From Pithys albifrons albifrons (taxonomy: Eukaryota > Chordata > Aves > Passeriformes > Thamnophilidae), in NCBI RefSeq assembly GCF_047495875.1, contig NC_092463.1, positions 14,131,224-14,195,223 of the forward strand: 64,000 nucleotides of DNA. The letters are read 5' to 3'. The notes beneath the pieces are model-generated. The model ran no database searches. It worked only from the letters and a program-made list of their open reading frames with translations, and was not told the DNA's origin. Position 1 is the first letter of the stretch. Each line of letters opens with the position of its first letter. Made by a program: the position numbers and the translations under genes. Of this stretch, positions 1 to 11,778 are shown piece by piece.

Positions 1-2454
1 GGCCTGATGCCAACGCTGGCACTGTTTCATCATGCCATATTCCTGCTGTGGGGAACTGAAGGTTTGACTCCTCCAGACAGGTCTTTCCTGCTCACCTTGC
101 AAAGCCGCCTGGAGCCTCATTGATCCGAGGAGGTCAGGTATCAATAAATAATGGCAATGTCCTGGACTCAGTGCAAGACTGAGAAGCAGAGCTTTCCGTG
201 CCTTCATGCTTAGGACTGATGCACAACATTGCCTTTTAGGATAGACTGTATTCAGTCAGTCCTTGTTTATTGATTCAAGCATGTCTGTTTCTGAGTGAAC
301 TGAAGCGCATCATTAACTGAACAAAAAATAGCACATAAAAGTACAGCATTTTTATTTATTTCCTTTGTAATTTTACCAGCTTTAAACACAGTGGTTTGTA
401 GCTAATGCTAGTGAACAGAAGCACTATTTTGGGATTTTACTCCACCCTTTCACCTTCCTCCCTTTTTAATGCATGCACACATATCTTTCTATCCTTAGCA
501 ATCTTTTGAGCAGAAGGCTGACTATGTTGCCTCTCTTCACTCTGCATCCTGAGGTGGGATTTGACACAAGGAATCAAACCATCATTCCCCTTACAATGTT
601 TTCAGAGGTGCTTGATGTGTCACTACCTGCAACAGAAGATGAGTCTGTCCGTTTAGTCCAGTTAGCTGCATGTTTAAATGCCCCTCTCCTCTACAGTTAC
701 TTATATCGTCCATAAGGAGCTGCATTAGGGGCTTGACATGGCATGCCTTAGTAACCAATTTGCATAGCTTTCTGACACAAAAAGTAGGTTTCTGTACAGA
801 AAGTGAAGGGGTCAGAGGATTGTATGGGAAAGGCCATCATTCATGAAAGTGTGTTTGTCTGTTATGTCATGTCTTTCACAGCTTTAGGATCTGAAACTTC
901 AAATATAGTGATAAACAGCCCTCTTGAGGTAAAAAGTCTAGGGTCAGCACTATCTCTTCACAGGATAAGAGAATAAACTACTTCTCTAAATATGGCACAA
1001 ACACGTTTCCAAACTAGAAACTATTTTGCGTGTCTACCTGTTATTTTTGCTGAACTTTTCACATCTCTGCAAGAATCATCTCATGTCTGCACCTTTTGGA
1101 TGGTTTCCTGCACAGCACTCACCATGTTCCTGGATGACTGTTTCTCCCTCCTGTTCAGATGGCACTGCCTGCACGTGGGAAGAGGCAGCCCCTGCACTGC
1201 CACAGCTCAGGTATCTGTAACTTCCAAGACATCAAGCACCACTTGCAAACACAGTGCCAAGCATGACAGACCAGAGTTTGGCTACTTGTGACAAGTACCA
1301 TCTCAGGATGCAGAGTGTACGACAAGTAACATCACCCTGTTGGGGAGGGAATGGCTGCAGCAAACTGTGAGTAGGGTATTGGATGCTTCCAGTTTTTTCA
1401 CCAGGTGTGCTAAGGTAAAATGGGATGTGCCCAGTGCTGAGCAGAAGTGGAAAGAGGAACAATTCAACAGTACCTGATCTTGAGGCATTAAACTGCTGTC
1501 TGCTTCTAAGCTGTATAGCACATTTGCCTTGCAATGTGCCCCAAATCCCAAATATCCAATGTGGAAACCTGGCAAGATTGCCATGGATACCTTTGGTATA
1601 CTAGTTTAGGTTTTATTCCTGGGGAGCCCATGTATAGATATACTGAAGAGCTAAGGTTGCAACTTTAAAATATCTCAGGCACACTAAGGCCCCATAAGCA
1701 CAGTCATCTTTAAATTGGAAGCATATGAAATGCACAGATTTCAAGGCAGAGCAGTGTATTTCCAATTTTAGCTCGTAGTACTGGGGCAAGTGCTGTAAAT
1801 TTTGAAGTCTGTGTAACCTGTGAAACACATCCATTTTTGCTATGGAGTTAACAGCACAGAGCAGCTCATATGCACTGAACTACGGTAGCGTGAGTCAAGC
1901 TGATCCTTAACCTACAAGTCTAGGACCTTCCCCAGCTGCTGCCTGCGCCAGCCTGTATGCATAGGTTTCTCACCAAAATGCAATTAAAAGTGCCCTTTTT
2001 TGAGGTCCATATGAAAGAGAGATATATGCTGCCTCTCAATTTTTTCCAGACTTCAGGGTCAGACAGTGACCAGACACGCAAATAACAGTCAAATTATACA
2101 GGAAGTTGTCAAAAGGGTCCTAGCATAGGCAGAAAGGACTTTTGACCTTTGTGGGTGTCAAAGGTCTGGTTCAAGTTTCTTTATAGTAATCTGTAGCTAT
2201 GGCAATGAAAACAGACGCTTTGAGTGAATCAGTTTGTAGATTTTGCTTTGAAAGTTTCTTTGGCTTTCATATTTGAATTGAATTTTAATTAAAAATATTG
2301 CTTAAAGCTATAACCCAAGAAAGACTTTATTTACAATAGAAAAAGAACTGAGGCTGACAGCTGTAAGGGCGGGCTCAGGAAAAAAAAAGAAAGAAAAAAG
2401 GACAAAGGAAAAGCACAATGATGCCTTCCGATACCAGAATTAGACTGAGGTTTC
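1..2454. other. Unique AT-rich DNA, no gene recognised
   Basis: I see no recognisable gene, RNA or transposon here. Short reading frames occur on both strands (for example 473-715 and 992-1291 on the plus strand). They lack codon-like bias, resemble no family I know, and overlap each other in different frames, as expected by chance. No splice-site pair framing a plausible exon could be identified with confidence. Confidence 0.6.
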
Positions 2455-2492
2455 TTTTTTCTCTTCCTCTTCCTCCCTTTTTCCCTCTCCCC
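2455..2492. repeat. Polypyrimidine low-complexity tract
   Basis: An almost pure C/T stretch on the plus strand. It follows an A/G-rich stretch near 2379-2412, so the strand asymmetry switches over about 50 bases. No gene follows that would make it a splice acceptor tract. Confidence 0.7.
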
Positions 2493-3100
2493 AACCACTT
2501 AGGGAAGAGATTACCCACCTTACACTTTCATAGACCCTAAAAATATTTTCAGAGATGTAAGTAGCCTCTGAGAAAATCAGTAGGATGTGCTGATAATGCC
2601 TTCAAAGTCAGATAGAGACAGAGAAGGCTAAAGGCAAAATAAAATGGTTTGCAAAGAGCAAAAAAAGGGCTTTTATTTCTTCTCCTCTATGGCCACTTGA
2701 AATAATCAGAATCAACCTTATTTTTTGTTGCTGTTCTAGTAGTAGTTGTTGTCTTGCAGTTTCATTAATGCAAGCATAGGAGAAGATTAAAAGAGTTTAG
2801 CTTATGACACAACTATCGATACTGGTCCCTGACAGCAATATTAGCACATCATTGATATAAATGCTGAGCATAGGTGATTTTAAAAGTGTGACTGATTAAA
2901 GCAACATAAATAGTGGTCCTGGCACTAATGCTGTCAAGAATAAATCCAGGACCTTGACAGTATTGTGTGAACCCAGTCTCTGACTGGCCTGAAACCCTCC
3001 TTTTATGCCTTTTTGTGAACATGCCTGTCACCTCTCTTTTTTTTTCCCTTGTTTTCAACTGAGGGCAGCAAAAAAGTTTTTGGCTTGTTGTGTGCATGTG
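2493..3100. other. Unique DNA, nothing recognised
   Basis: No gene, RNA or mobile element is visible in this stretch. The reading frames on the minus strand that extend into it run into the neighbouring low-complexity repeat and have no support. Confidence 0.5.
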
Positions 3101-3245
3101 TGTGTGTATGTGTTTGGGGTCTTTGTACTTGGTACTTTTTGGTGAATTTTTGGTTGGTTTTCTTTGTTGGTTTGGTTTGGGTTTTTTTGTTTTGTTTTGG
3201 GGGTAGGAGTTTGTTTGTTTGATTTTTTGTTTGTTTGTTTTTCTC
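3101..3245. repeat. GT/TTTG-rich simple repeat
   Basis: A short TG dinucleotide run near 3098-3115 is followed by irregular TTTG, TTGG and TTTGT units up to about 3242. It is imperfect low-complexity DNA. The lysine-, asparagine- and threonine-rich reading frame on the opposite strand (3003-3290) is an artefact of this composition. Confidence 0.75.
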
Positions 3246-6200
3246 TTTTAAGTGGATAGTACCAGAAGATTGTCCTTTGCTATCTCCCATATTTTACCTG
3301 GTGATCTTTACTTCTTTAAAAAAAAGGAAAACTGGTAGTAAATATTCTCAATGTTGCCAAGACCATGCTGGAGAAAGCCACTGAGAAGAAATTTGATGCT
3401 GCCATGTTTTGTAACCAAGGCGATGTTCATCACTAGGCTACTGAATGTTCATTTTGCTAGGTGTCTTTCTTTTTCCTCCTTGAAAACTCACTGTGGATGG
3501 CTAGCTGCACATGTGAAGATAGTACAGATGGCCTGTGTTCAATGCCTTGACCTGTTAAACATATTGGGTGCATATAAATCCTTTCTGCAGAATTTGTAAC
3601 AGTTGGTCTCAGGTGTGTATCATGATCGTTGTCCATAAACTTCCAAGAAAGATGCTTAGGAATTTGCAGTACAGAATATCCCCAGGTTTCCCTCCACAAA
3701 GTTCCCTGCCCTCCAGGCAAGAGTAGCGCAGGTGCACAGAGGGCGCATCAGTGAGTGCAAGTGTGGATGGCAGGGAAGCTCTCTTTGCTTCATACCTTGG
3801 ACTCAGCCATTGCTTGATGAGTGTTGGGTGAAATCTGAGTTCAAGACCAGAGGTATCCATAAGGCATAACACATACTGACATGGAAAGAAAGCATTCAGC
3901 ATCCAGGTGGCAATAACATTCCATCCATGCAGTCTAGGAGACCTGGCCAGACCTGAGCTACTGCTGAGGGGGGGCAAGATGCTTTAAGCCAGATCTAGAG
4001 GTGGGCTGCAGACAGCCATGAGGAAAGGAAGAGACGGTTAGTGTTCCTATATTTGATCTTGTGCTCTATTACACCTCAGTACAACCAGAAACAGACACCC
4101 CCCAAGGTTATCTATAGGCCACCTGAGCTGATAGAATAGGAGTGAAGGTTAGGAGGATAGTTTTCTATGAAATAGTCATCAAAAGCCATCCAAAAATATA
4201 TTATAACTGGGCCTGTTCTTTATTTCCCATTGCTTTTAAGATTGCGTTATGGTCCTACTGTTTATCACATTCACCCTGCAAAGATAGCCAAACAATCGAA
4301 TCAGGCATCCAGATTACAACAAATACTAGAAAATGCAATATCCATGCACCATGTGGCATAGAGGAAATGGTATTCCAGAGATCATGAGTCCAAATAGGAG
4401 AGGAAACATTGTCTTAAAATAACATATATACACACTGAGTCCTTTGCAGTGCAAACATGCCATCAGGTATCTAAACATGTTCTGTTCAGTTCCATTTAAA
4501 GACTTGGTGCATTTTCCACTTACACTTTACAATATATTTTGACTGATGATCTCCTAAAAATCTCACCATTGCAAATGAAATTGCATTCCCCACACACCCT
4601 GGAATAGTCACAATCATTCCTTTTTTTGCATATAGAGGATTGGCTTCTGACCTTCATTATGCCACAGTGCTTCAATTATTTTAGTGGAGTGTTTATTATT
4701 TTAGTGGACCTGTTAGCACTTTAAACTCTTGGACTCTAATGAGTAAAAGTGAAACGCATTTTTCCTATTTCAATATCCCAGTTAAAATGGAGTACTGTGT
4801 CTGTGTCCCAAATATAAATAGTCTTAGAAGACACCATCCGAAACTTTCAAGGGAAGGTAGGGAAGGGTAGAAAAAAATTGAATGAAGAAAAAATAGTTGT
4901 GAAAAACATCTACATCAGAATTAGCCAAAATTTCTAGTATTGCTCATCAAAAGAAAAGAAGACTAGGAGCACACTGTGACTGCCACACTCCTTTACATGT
5001 TCTCATTAGTCCAGCATATTCTTCCATTACAGAACTCACTTGAGACACTCTAGATTCACATTCAGATATCCTTAACTTTGTGACCAATCATTATTTTTGG
5101 GAGGTAGCGGAGGGGAGACTATTGAAGAAATCCTAATCAGATCCCCTTTCAAAGTTTGTGAAGATTTAAATACCCCTCCAAACACAACACCATTTACACC
5201 TAACAATTAAAGGATATTCACTGCAAATCATGGAAAATCACAGAAAAAAAAAAAAGCAAGCTTAGTAGTTGAAGCCTTTGACTTGATTCTAAAGCCCAGA
5301 TCTGTGTGTTTTAAAACACGTCCCTTCACTTTATGTTTTGTTAAAAGTTATTGAACAGGAAAAAGAGAAAACTTAAAATATAACACATGAGCAGTTCAAC
5401 TATGTGACTCGGACTGTTTTTTTGACTCAATCAGTTAATTCTAATTGTATTTGTTCCTTTTTCCTATTTCCAGTGCAATGAAGACATGGCCTGATGCTTT
5501 TCAGACTGTCTTTATGGCTATTTTTTTTTCCAGATCACAGTGAATGTGAGATTAGCAGGAGCTAGCTTCAGTCAAGGCACATGAATTGCATCATGGTCTT
5601 TAGACTAAGAGAATATCCAGAGCTCTTATGCTTTGTCCCCTTTGAGTTTTCTCACGTTGCCAAATTTTAGGAGCAAGTTAAATGTTGCATGCTGTGATTT
5701 TAATAACTGATGGTAGCAATGTGATAATAGCTATTTGTATGGAAATCCACTATAATTGTCTTTTTTTCTACCCAGTTCCTCTGAGTTGTACAGTCCCAAC
5801 CTTTTTGCTATTGCAATAAGTTCTCTATAGTTGGTGAGTAGGAAGGATGGCACCTGTTTTACACCAGGAAGAAAGTTTAAAAAAAGCTGGGATTTTTTCC
5901 TTTTTTCCATGTACAGTGGCTAATTACAGTTTTGGCAGGCAGCTTGTAATGGGACAGACCTTATTTAAAGTGCCCCAAACAGTCTTTCACTAATCAAAGA
6001 GTAATCAGGTTTAAAGGAAATATTTTTGCTCCTTGTGCCAAAACAGAAAATTGATCTTATTCAACTAATCAGGGATACTAAAAAGTGCTTGGCCTGGTGG
6101 ATTTGTCTGCTGCTGTTTTGCAGAAGGAGAGCTGTCAAGTGCAACCTAGGCTGCTAAAGCTGCAAGAATCATCCTTTGAAAGGATGGTTAAACCCAAACA

Positions 6201-7589
6201 CTCACTGATTAATGTCAGGCAGAGAGCCCAATTCCCCAAAGTACTAATTTTGCAGCTTGAGGAGTAGAGGTGGTGCTGTGTGTAGTTCCTGCAAAGTGGA
6301 GGAGAATGAGAACCCTTTTAATTTCAAACTTAAATGAGAACTTAGAATCAGAAATGCTTGCCTCTCTGTTAACCTTTATGATAAAAATGTGCAATTTGCA
6401 TTAAGAAAGAGTGTGTATAGCTTGCAAGTTCCCAACCATCTGATTTCAGCAAAATAAGCAAGTAGGGCACTATTTAAAATAAAATCTCAAGTCAGTGTTT
6501 TAATTTGAATCCTGAGAAAAGCATGTCAGGCACCTTGCAGTCTTCTTGGTCTGTTTGATGCTCTAAGTGTACAGAAGGATTCATTTATAGAGAGCTGTCA
6601 TGGGAAAATCAGTCTGGTAGAGAGACATTAAAACTGAGGAGACTAAGGGTTTTCTGGCACTGCTGCAATTCTTTCTAAAGTTTATTTTACCTTTTTTTTT
6701 TTTTAATAAATAACTGTTTGTAGAAGGCTGAAAAGTGATAGCAAAATTTTAGTGTAGGCCTGATTCTGCACAAGTTCTCTCTGTGGTGTTTCAGGAAAAA
6801 AATAAATCCCACTGAAGTCAGAAAAAAAAACTTTGACTTTGCTGGATTAAAGATCAGTTAGTCTGACTAACTTTCCCACAATGCATATTTATCTGTACAG
6901 GTCTCCCAGTTCAGTGTCTCTCTCTTTTCTATTCATCTATCACTTTATAAGACTGTCATTATATAGAACCTATGCATATTTTCATTATCTTCCAACACAC
7001 CTCAGACTTCCTGTATTTTTCATTTCTTTCTCCATCTCCATGATTGTTTTTTCTCCCAGTTCTTAATATCTGTGAGATCTCTACTGTTCGAGACTCCCGT
7101 AGGAAGTTGTTGGTTAAGATCTCAGTGCAGTAACTTAGAGAGTCACTTAATATATCCGCTAAACCATCAGAGAGGTCTGACCTTCCCCACTTAACAGGAA
7201 TGTACTTTTGATCAGTTCTTGTTTCAGTCAAAAATTTAAAACTATGGTGAAGAAAATGAGTATTTTTCTGAGGAAAAGCAGTAAGGAGTTATTGAAACTG
7301 TACCTGCCAGACAAAGGAAAATATTTATATTTAGCAATCAACTGATTAAATTTTATGTTTGCAGTAGGGTAGAACTGGAGAAATTCATTTCAGTTCCTCT
7401 CCATGATGATGTAGATCTTTCTTCTTGTTAAGAGTTTGCCAAGAAAGTTAGTAAATCACTAAAAAGCTTAAGTAAAAACACATTAGTATAATATGTTAAA
7501 GTCCTATGTGGATGTTTTTATTCAGAACCAGTGTGTGTTTGCCTTAGCTTCATCCCGAAGCTATTCTTTCTTACCCAAAGGCCCTTGTG
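3246..7589. other. Unique AT-rich DNA, no gene recognised
   Basis: No recognisable protein, RNA or transposon. Frames such as 3351-3599 (+) and 3609-3977 (-) have no family resemblance I can name. A short stretch at about 3352-3435 reads as a lysine- and alanine-containing peptide in one plus frame, but it is too brief to call an exon. A few A and T homopolymers of about 10 bases are present, for example near 6690-6705 and 6820. Confidence 0.55.
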
Positions 7590-7594
7590 GCAAG
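7590..7594. other. Target-site duplication, left copy (gcaag)
   Basis: The five bases immediately left of the LTR are gcaag. The same five bases follow it at 8222-8226. The exact match at both borders fixes the ends of the insertion. Five-base duplications are the usual size for ERVL-type and several other retroviral integrases. Confidence 0.85.
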
Positions 7595-7952
7595 TGTGCT
7601 GGTTTAAAGGTGAACCAGCAGGGGAAATGAACTCACCACGAGAGAGATTATAAGTCAGACCTAAAATTTAATAATAATATTACAATAACAACACTGACAC
7701 ACAGGGGAAATTGCTTTCAACTCACAAAACCCCAACAGTATAACCCAGTGTCCTGGGGCACAAACCCAAGGGGGTTTGTTTGCCCTTGTGCTGAGACCCC
7801 TGTGGTTCCCCCAAGTCCAGAGCAAAAGGAAAAGAAAAACCTGTTGGTGCAGGCGAGGGCTGTGGTCTGGGCGAGAGCGGTGATCTCCTCCTGTCAAGGT
7901 CCTGCTGCTGCTCTGGATCCGACGAAAAGTTCCCGAGGTCTTCTTACCCACC

Positions 7953-7962
7953 ACTTATGTAC
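7953..7962 (-). promoter_or_regulatory. TATA-like element in the LTR
   Basis: On the minus (sense) strand this reads GTACATAAGT, a weak TATA-box match. It lies about 105 bases downstream of the GC box, as expected for the U3 core promoter of an LTR. It is identical in the other LTR copy at 63895-63904. Promoter activity is inferred. Confidence 0.45.
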
Positions 7963-8049
7963 CCTCAGGGAGCACTCAGTCCCTCCCCCTGGGCGGGGAC
8001 TCACACAATGGGTGATTAACTCTGGGAGCCAGGGGGTATTGAACTGTTG

Positions 8050-8131
8050 ATGGCCCATTAGCAGCTCCGCCCCCCTCAGGCTGGGTGTGAAGGTGATAAT
8101 GGCTCCCTGGGAGCTGCTGCTAATGGCCCAT
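8050..8131 (-). promoter_or_regulatory. U3 inverted repeat with GC box between its arms
   Basis: The arms at 8050-8066 and 8112-8131 are inverted copies built on ATGGCCCATTAGCAG. Between them, a CCGCCCC stretch at 8067-8073 reads GGGGCGG on the sense strand, a classical Sp1 site. The same arrangement is present in the other copy at 63725-63807. It may be a cruciform-capable or paired-factor enhancer in the U3 region; that role is inference. Confidence 0.5.
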
Positions 8132-8221
8132 TGACCTTGGGGAATGAATAGAGGGGGTAGAATACACAGCTTTGATCACCCCCACACAGGGTTAGCTGGT
8201 CCCTCCTGCTGAACTAGGACA

Positions 8222-8226
8222 GCAAG
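8222..8226. other. Target-site duplication, right copy (gcaag)
   Basis: The five bases directly right of the LTR equal those at 7590-7594, which confirms integrase-mediated insertion and the exact right border. Confidence 0.85.
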
Positions 8227-9559
8227 GAACCAGCTATCTAGATATTCTTGAAGAAGCAGCAAATATTGGAGGGCTAACTAGGAGAATTTCAAAGTTTTGC
8301 ACAGGTCTTGATTAAATCATATTATAATAATTTAACAGTGCAAAATCTGGAGGTCTAGTTCATCTTCGCTAAGTGACTTTGCTCATGCTGAAACAGATTT
8401 TTCACTTGTGCTGATGGTGGTATATTCCATGGGACAAAAAAAATCCGTGTTGATGTTTATTTTTTTATATTGTAGAAAATCTTTTTCTATAGGAACAACC
8501 TTGCTCGACCTTTCTTTTCTGTGAAGGAGATATTCACTACCTAACCTTTTCTTCTGGCTACCTCTCTGTTCTCTACTCCTTCTAGTTCTCCTCTGCCCTT
8601 TCTTTCTTTCCTGCCTACAGTTCCTTGTCAAGGTGCATTTACTTTAAACTATAACACAATTATAAGAAGGGGGCTATTGCTTCAGTCTGAGCTTTTTAAT
8701 ATACCCAGAAAATAAGTTTCAAATCTTTGTTATAACCTAAGACAACTGGGTACAATGTTTACTCATTTCAGTTCACAGCCAATGGGACCAATGCAATTCA
8801 AGAACCATACTATGAATGCAGATACATGTTTTGTGTTTGATGAAGTCAGAACAAATATAAAGCAGAAGTGAGGTGTGATTTTAGCAATTCCATGCCTAAG
8901 GGACTTTCATTTAGGTTGCCACTCCTATTTTTCACTCAACCATGAAGTACATCTGTGAGCAGGCAGTCTTTCTTCAATGTCTGGCCAAATGGACAGAAAC
9001 TGATCTTCTAAATCATTCTTCTTGAGCTGATTTGCTCAAACTTCCTTGGAAGAAATCCTGTCAAACACAAGGAGCAGAAAGGTGAGTAGGAAGTTCCTAG
9101 TCACCTCTCAAACTCCCATCTCATATGACATCTCTGTCCCGTGAAATCTGTTTTTTTTGGTAAGGTGCTCTCAATGAAATCATTGCAAAGCATCCTTTTA
9201 TTTAATAATGTTCCAGTCTTGACATTTCTGTTTGTTTATGACAACAGATCTGTTTCTGAATGCTCCCACACCCTTATGCCTACCTGGCTTGTTTTGAGGG
9301 GCCATCAGGTGTGCTGGACACACAGGACCCTGTGGTATATTTCCTACCATGCATGCTGTCCTCCTGGAGGCAGCACGGAGAGGGCAGAAACACTGGAAAT
9401 GATTGCAACTCCCTCTCATTGTAAATGGAGTAGGATGGACAGTGAGTGAATCTCTTCATGTCAGACAGGTGAGCAGAGGACATGTTTAGTGACAGGCATG
9501 TGGACATATAACCGATTACTGTGTTGTCAACTAGACTATGACACTAAGTGTCAAATCTA
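8227..9559. other. Unique DNA, no gene recognised
   Basis: No gene, RNA gene or mobile element is evident. Reading frames in 8383-8631 and 9141-9507 overlap on opposite strands and resemble nothing known. Confidence 0.55.
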
Positions 9560-10119
9560 TGCATCACTTGAACAACTCCAGGCATGATAACTCCACCACC
9601 TCCCTGAGCAGTCCATTCCAATATTTAACAACCCTTTCCATGAAGAAATTCCTTCTGATGTCAAACCTGAACCTCTTGGTACTGCTTGAGGCTATGTTCT
9701 CTCTTCCTGTCACTAGCTGCCTGGGAGAAGAGACTGACCCCACCTGGCTACAATCTCCTTTCAGGTTGCAGAGAGCAATTTGTTAACCGCTGAGCTTTCT
9801 TTTCTCCAGGATAAACAACTCCAGCTCCCTCTGCCACTCCTCATAGGACTTACTGTCTGGACCTTTCACCAGCTTCATTGCCCTTCTCTGGACACACTCC
9901 CAGCACCTCTGAGTCTTTCTTGAAGTGAGTGGCTCAGAAATGAACACAGTACTTCAAGTGTGGCCTCACCAGTGCTGAGTACAAAGGGACAAACATTTCT
10001 CTGAGCCTGCTGGCCACACTACTCTTGATATATTTTCCAACCTGTCCCCAGCATATCTCCATGACAGCCCAAAGGTTACATGTTACTGCAGCTGCACAGC
10101 TTGTGGCAATTACCAGCAC
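9560..10119 (-). mobile_element. CR1 LINE fragment, minus orientation
   Basis: Read on the minus strand this is the end of the CR1 reverse-transcriptase ORF followed by its 3' untranslated region. The minus-strand frame at 9934-10119 ends in [16 protein letters not shown], the signature found near the C-terminus of the CR1 reverse transcriptase. The plus-strand text at 9575-9990 (two-word cues: 'ctgagcagtccattccaat', 'ttcattgcccttctctgga') is the familiar reverse-complement CR1 3' region. The extreme 3' end with the octamer repeat is missing, and the 5' side is truncated as usual. The frame contains stops and indels, so the copy is dead. Confidence 0.9.
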
Positions 10120-11247
10120 ACGTAAGATGACCTTTGTCCACTAAGACAGAAGAAGGAGAGGGACCACCCAGCATCTCTCCTTGTGCACAGAGGGATTCCA
10201 AGTTTGAGAAGCATTACAGAGCTGGGATTTTTTCCCTCAGTGAAGTGTTAATAAAAGGATGTTATGAAGTTAACCCTTTTACCTTGAACCTTCCATGAAT
10301 AATTCAGGCCCTTCACATTTAATATTTATCCACATAACCTCAGTTGTCATTCAACAAGGGTCATTACTTCCTATCCATGTCCAATTTTATTTGTTCCTGA
10401 ATCTTTCTCTCATATCTTTATTAAGTGGCCGCCACATGTGTCAGAGATGCACATGGCCACTTTTGCTATCTCTGTCCTCAAAGTGGATATTACTCTGTCA
10501 GGCTACTGAGAGTGTGTTTTGTGTGTGTATTCATTCAGAAATGGTAGGCTATGAAATCTATTCTTAGCAAAAATACATCTTAAAACTGGCCACGAACATT
10601 TACATGCCTTGTATGGCAGCCTTTGTGTTGCCTCACTCTCCTTGTGTCTCTCTGGAAAGGGATTCCTAGAAAATTAGCTCAATGGAGAGAACTGGCTCAG
10701 TCTGTTGGATTTACACACCATTCTTTCTGGTTTAGCAGGAGGAAATTGTTCCCAGAAAAGCAGGGTAAGATTTTCAGAACACTTTATAGACATTAGGCCA
10801 TTTTTGTTCAGAGATCAGTTAAAGGGATATTAAAATGACAAAACACTTGTTCCTCCAAAAACTGCAAAGCTTCTCGGTTCTGAAAATTCTACATAAGTGA
10901 GACTATCTCTTACCTAGCAGGAGCTTCCTCAGGAACAGGGAGAATGGTTCAAGTTAGAGCAGCCCCACAGTTAGTAGGAGCATATATAAATGTTGCAAAA
11001 TCTTAAGAAAGAAGTCAGTTTAGGGCAAAATGTTACACTTATTGCAAAAATGCAGCTAAACCCAGAGTTTTAACCAGCTATTTGCCAAACACCCTCAAAC
11101 CATATATCATTCAACATCAACTTAACTCTTTAATTAATCACTTTTCAGCTGAATACTTGCACTTGGTGGAAATGATATGGCAATAATGACTATTAGCAGT
11201 CTTTCAGTTGCCAAAGAGCACAGATAGATCAAAAAAGCTTCTTTCAC
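10120..11247. other. Unique DNA between two CR1 copies
   Basis: Nothing recognisable. The frame at 10295-10567 (+) is of chance type with no known homologue. Confidence 0.5.
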
Positions 11248-11778
11248 AGAATCACAGTGAGAGCAAAGTTGGAAGGGACCACAGTGAGTCATCTGGTCCA
11301 GCCTTCCTGCCCAGGCAGACTCATCCCAGAGCACACGGCGCAGGATTGCGACCAGACAGTTCTTGGATATCTCCAGTGAGGGAGACTCCACAACCTCTCT
11401 GGGTGGTCTGTCCCAGTGCACAGTCACTCACACAGTAAGGTTCCTCCTCATATTCAAGTAGAACTTCCTGTGCATCAGTTTCTGCCTGTTGCCTCTTGTC
11501 CTATTGCTTGGCACCACCAAGCACAGCCTGGCTCAATCGTCCTGACACCCACCCTTCAGATACTTGTAGACACTGATGAGATTGCCTCTCAGTCGTCTCT
11601 TCCCAAGGCTAAACAGGCTCAACTCCCTTAGCCTATCCTCATAAAAGAGATGCTCCAGCGCATTAATCATCTCTGTTGTCCCCCTGCTGGACCTGCTCCA
11701 GGATCTCCATGTCCCTCTTGTACTGAGGAGCCCAGAACTGGACACAGTACTCGAAATGCAGCCTTAATAGGGTTGAGA
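11248..11778 (-). mobile_element. CR1 LINE 3' fragment, minus orientation
   Basis: Minus-strand CR1 3' region that runs to the true 3' end: the plus strand opens with an agaatcacag motif near 11249, the reverse complement of the terminal CR1 octamer repeat. Further plus-strand cues are 'gttggaagggaccacagt', 'cctgttgcctcttgtcct' and 'actggacacagtactcga', all typical of CR1. It is diverged and 5'-truncated at about 11778. It differs in subfamily features from the fragments at 27186 and 39003. The overlapping frames are transposon-derived and not genes. Confidence 0.92.

Larger units (their letters stand above)
7595..8221 (-). mobile_element. Solo LTR of an avian-type endogenous retrovirus, minus orientation
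   Basis: A 627-bp element whose sense strand is the minus strand. It begins TGTCCTAGTTC (at 8221 reading down) and ends in CCAGCACA (at 7595), giving the canonical TG...CA termini. It is flanked by gcaag on both sides. No internal retroviral sequence adjoins it, so it is a solo LTR left by recombination between two LTRs. The second copy at 63635-64000 matches its first about 365 sense bases with roughly 8 substitutions and 2 one-base indels. The sense strand carries a GC box, a TATA-like stretch and an ATTAAA polyadenylation-like hexamer (7667-7672). It is GC- and CpG-richer than its surroundings. The termini resemble those of avian ERVL-class LTRs; family assignment is inference. The reading frames across it (7661-7954 and 7748-8050) are not genes. 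Confidence 0.9.

Noticed and set aside
3735..3748. CTCF-like core AGAGGGCGC
   Set aside because: The upstream half of the motif does not match, so it is not enough for a site call. The same applies to the TAGAGGGCA core near 20012.
9934..10119. Minus-strand frame with reverse-transcriptase-like end
   Set aside because: It is real CR1 ORF2 residue but part of a dead fragment, so it is reported as a transposon and not as a gene.
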